Below, in pieces: positions 5,350-7,843 of a DNA stretch of 7,843 nucleotides. Position numbers and translations under genes: made by a program. Every line of letters starts with the position of its first letter. Position 1 is the stretch's first letter. The notes below the pieces were generated by a model, which worked only from the letters and a program-made list of their open reading frames with translations, did not search any database and had not been told where the DNA came from. The stretch is from Clostridia bacterium (GTDB taxonomy: Bacteria > Bacillota_A > Clostridia > Oscillospirales > CAG-382). The DNA lies in contig JAFWWX010000414.1 of assembly GCA_017517985.1 (NCBI GenBank), forward strand, positions 1 to 7,843, written 5' to 3'.

Positions 5350-7395
5350 TTATTTTAATTTAAATTGAATATTTCTTAACTCAACCCACTTAGATTCTTT
5401 TCCTCCAGGGAAACTACAAAGAGCAAATCCATTTTTCCTTTCAAGAATTTCAACAACTTCGGTAAATTCTTGAACAGAATGTTTGCTATTTGACGATGCT
5501 GAGTTATACAAATGAGAGCCACTTGCTACTCTACCGTGATTAGCAGTCAAAAAAAGTTTTTCATCAAACGAAACACTATCTAATTTTATATATCCCTCTG
5601 TGGGAGGAATGCTCATAACCGGCAACTGAACATAATAACTGTCGTTCGATTCATAGAAAACATAAACCAAATCATTTGCTTTAACATCGGTTATTTTTTC
5701 TTTTTGACTTGCATCAGCAAAAAGCACTTCATCTCTAATAAGAATTCCTGTTTGCCCTTTATATTCTACCATTTTATCTACAAGTATATTATAATACTCA
5801 GAAGTTTCACTCGTTCCATCCTTATAGTCAAACACGAACTGTAAATGTCCTGTTGTTGCATCTTTTGGGAATTGAATCTTCATTCCTAAAGTCTGTGCCA
5901 TAGTACGATATGAAAAAGGCGCTTTGATTTTTCCTATTTCTTTTTTATACTCATCCATTTCTGTGCCTGTTGGAGTAAAATATGCTGTAACAGAGGTTGG
6001 GTAAGGTTCTTTGCCAACATCAAACCAGGAAAAACTTGCGGATATTATTTGCGGAACTCTGTACCAGTTACCTAATTTTTCAATCCTCCTCTCATAAGGG
6101 GTACAATCATAGAAAAATATTTCCTTTAAGGTGTCATTGCTTATTTCCTTAACAGAACGCACAATCCAAATTCCATGCTCACTCTTATCTTCCGGTTTAA
6201 AAAGTTCTACAGTGTATCGCTTATCGCCTATATCGTATGTTCCTACACAACCCTCTCCATCGCCTGCAAAATAAGTCAATTTTCCATTCTCAATTGATTC
6301 TCCCATGCCAGATAGGTACATCTGCATAACCTGCTCATAATCTAATCTCCACGGAAAATGTCCGTTATTTACTTGTCTTTGCAGGTCTTTAATTTGAGCA
6401 TACGACATATTTTCTGCATTAGTTATAACTGGGGTGTCAATATCATTTATTAACGAAAAGGTTGATTCAATATGAGTTATACCCTTAGACATTCTCTCAT
6501 ATTCATCTGCAAAAACAACATCTTCCTTATCATTGCTTGCCACCGTAGGGTACTGAACATCTGTCGGTCTGCCAACTATGTAAGCATAATCCTGATTTTG
6601 CCATACAACTGTCTGATTACCCAGCATATTCAAAGTTGATTCAAGAGTTTCATCTGGTTCTCGATAAATAGAACAGATTGCACCTGTACCTTCATATTTT
6701 TTTGCAATCTCAGAATGCTTCAGCACTACATATCCATCATCTTCCGATGTTTCATCAGCAACATATTTCCCAAGCCAATACATAGGAATTTCAAACTGAA
6801 TATTCATTGTTTCGTTCTTATATAGTGTACTTCCGAAGATATCGTAGTTATTTGCATCTATGAAGATATATTCTATAAATTCATACGGGATATAGAGTGT
6901 GCTGTTTTTAGCTTCAGGTGCAGTTTTAGTTTCTCTTGTTGCACTTGCACCAATCAACGATTCATAATAAATTTCATTCTTTCCAAGGCTAATCCTGTAA
7001 TTGTCATTTGCCCCCGGAATTTTAATAACTGCTTCATTAAAGTTTTTTTCACATTCTGCACCAAGTTTTTGACATAGTTCTTCTAACGGGAAGAATGCCA
7101 TTGTTTGAGTGCTAAACCCTGTCGGTAGCGTTTCCGAAAATATATAAGGATCATTTTGGAAGCTGATAATTTCTCCGTTAAATGTAAGCTTTATGTCACT
7201 ATTAACTGTTGTGTCGTCCTGTCTGTTAACTGCTACCCAAATAGAAACACAGATTATTGACACTATTATAACAGCAAACACAGCCAACGCTATGAATTTC
7301 GATGTCTTTCCGTTTTTAGAGCGAATCTTTGAAAAGCGGTTTTGAAGTTTTTTCTTATCCATGCTCATTTTTGTTGTAAACATTTTTTCGAGCAT
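5350..7395 (-). CDS. Single-pass membrane protein with stalk, BlaR1-tail-like and SH3-like regions
   Basis: A 681-aa protein of unknown function. Residues 1-32 are basic and cytoplasmic, 33-56 form one membrane helix, and the rest should lie outside. Approximate regions: 67-200, a stalk-like (copper-amine-oxidase N-terminal type) domain (LTFNGEIISF..FFPLEELCQKLGAECE); 200-316, an alpha/beta region with YAYIVGRPTDVQYP, a pattern I recall from extracytoplasmic tails of clostridial regulators; 344-412, NNGHFPWRLDYEQVMQMYL to GIWIVRSV, resembling the sensor tail of BlaR1/M56-type proteins; 448-535, an Ig-like stretch (TSVTAYFTPTGTEMDEY); 540-681, two SH3-like beta units. No protease motif (HExxH) is present. 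The start is firm: AAGGAGGG at 7403-7410, 7 nt before the ATG. It follows the preceding gene by 23 nt, so it is operonic. A sensory or wall-binding role is inference. Confidence 0.72.
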   Translation of the reverse strand: MLEKMFTTKMSMDKKKLQNRFSKIRSKNGKTSKFIALAVFAVIIVSIICVSIWVAVNRQDDTTVNSDIKLTFNGEIISFQNDPYIFSETLPTGFSTQTMAFFPLEELCQKLGAECEKNFNEAVIKIPGANDNYRISLGKNEIYYESLIGASATRETKTAPEAKNSTLYIPYEFIEYIFIDANNYDIFGSTLYKNETMNIQFEIPMYWLGKYVADETSEDDGYVVLKHSEIAKKYEGTGAICSIYREPDETLESTLNMLGNQTVVWQNQDYAYIVGRPTDVQYPTVASNDKEDVVFADEYERMSKGITHIESTFSLINDIDTPVITNAENMSYAQIKDLQRQVNNGHFPWRLDYEQVMQMYLSGMGESIENGKLTYFAGDGEGCVGTYDIGDKRYTVELFKPEDKSEHGIWIVRSVKEISNDTLKEIFFYDCTPYERRIEKLGNWYRVPQIISASFSWFDVGKEPYPTSVTAYFTPTGTEMDEYKKEIGKIKAPFSYRTMAQTLGMKIQFPKDATTGHLQFVFDYKDGTSETSEYYNILVDKMVEYKGQTGILIRDEVLFADASQKEKITDVKANDLVYVFYESNDSYYVQLPVMSIPPTEGYIKLDSVSFDEKLFLTANHGRVASGSHLYNSASSNSKHSVQEFTEVVEILERKNGFALCSFPGGKESKWVELRNIQFKLK

Positions 7396-7418
7396 TGCGT
7401 TTCCCTCCTTGTTTATCG

Positions 7419-7843
7419 TTAGGTAGTCAAATCAAGTATTTCTTCGGAGTCAATTCCAAAATAACCTAACATTTCAGAATTATCTCCATCACTGTAATCG
7501 TAATATGTGCCATTAGATACAAACACCGCACAACTATCCGTTGCAAGTGTAACCATACCTTTTTCTCCGTCTTGGTTCGTTAAAACAAGTATGCCTTTGA
7601 TCGGACAATCTGTAGCTCCTTTGATTATTTTTGCATTAGTGAGCATTTGTTCTATTTTTTCGAGATTACTTCTTACCAAAATGGGATATACCGCGCCATT
7701 AATCATAAGCTCTGCATGTGTTATATTCTTTATATCCTGTGGGTAAAATTCATTTTGTGGCATATCAGGATTGTTTAACATATTTACAAAATATTTATGC
7801 TCATCCAATGTAATATCTATATAGAATACAAGTTCAAATTTAT
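7419..7843 (-). CDS. C-terminal part of a BlaR1/M56-tail-like protein, cut by window edge
   Basis: The frame is open to the right edge (last full codon 7839-7841), giving 140 visible residues; the TTG at 7808 is not a convincing start, since it has no ribosome binding site and the frame continues upstream, so this is a 5'-partial gene. Visible sequence: ITHAELMINGAVYPILV, then LEKIEQMLTNAKIIKG, then CPIKGILVLTNQDGEKGMVTLATDSCAVF, a YYDYSDGDNSEMLGYFGI segment and the end. This pattern (a CP pair, a two-strand hairpin, ATDSC, YYDY, then a short aromatic helix) is what I recall from the extracytoplasmic C-terminus of clostridial BlaR1-like M56 regulators; I cannot confirm it here. It is the first gene of this operon visible in the window. 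If right, a protease domain and possibly a BlaI-type repressor lie beyond the edge. Confidence 0.6.
   Translation of the reverse strand, partial: KFELVFYIDITLDEHKYFVNMLNNPDMPQNEFYPQDIKNITHAELMINGAVYPILVRSNLEKIEQMLTNAKIIKGATDCPIKGILVLTNQDGEKGMVTLATDSCAVFVSNGTYYDYSDGDNSEMLGYFGIDSEEILDLTT

Noticed and set aside
7507..7746. 79-aa + strand open frame near the right edge
   Set aside because: Opposite the partial sensor-tail gene; no start signal and no family resemblance.

Overview
The window is AT-rich and reads as chromosomal DNA of a low-GC, spore-forming Firmicute, most likely class Clostridia. The evidence is a WalRK-type two-component pair, a bofA-like sporulation gene beside a yaaL/DUF2508 gene, copper-amine-oxidase-like 'stalk' domains on secreted proteins, and modular palindromic repeats between genes. 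Nothing here fixes a genus.

Left part, + strand (1-2551): a complete OmpR-family response regulator (walR-like) is followed 2 nt later by a membrane histidine kinase with HAMP, PAS, HisKA and HATPase domains (walK-like). A strong terminator, whose stem includes the walK stop codon, closes the operon, so no walH/walI follows. Then comes a 150-bp composite repeat (heptamer arrays around small hairpins), a promoter region, and a two-gene unit: a 93-aa DUF2508 protein overlapping a 89-aa BofA-like membrane protein that starts with TTG. A terminator at 3358-3388 separates this unit from the convergent gene on the right.

Middle, - strand (3397-5000): a secreted M15B (VanY/DacB-type) D-alanyl-D-alanine carboxypeptidase with an N-terminal stalk domain. 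It has its own good promoter (TTGAAT, 16-nt spacer, TGATATAAT) about 150 nt upstream of its start. Behind this promoter lies a regular array of six small hairpins joined by GAA/TTC linkers, then a bidirectional terminator.

Right part, - strand (5079-7843): an operon entering from the right edge. It holds the C-terminal end of an unidentified protein that resembles the sensor tail of BlaR1/M56-type regulators, then a 681-aa single-pass membrane protein with a large extracytoplasmic multidomain region, then a 5'-truncated remnant of a PstS-like periplasmic binding protein, and then the terminator.

The common theme is the cell envelope: WalRK controls wall metabolism in Firmicutes, the VanY-like enzyme trims peptidoglycan stem peptides, and the right-hand operon looks like an envelope-sensing cassette. 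That these act together is inference from proximity only. The most unusual sequence is the hairpin array at 4775-4944. The best candidate for a little-described protein system is the right-hand cassette of protease-less BlaR1-like sensors with a decayed binding protein.
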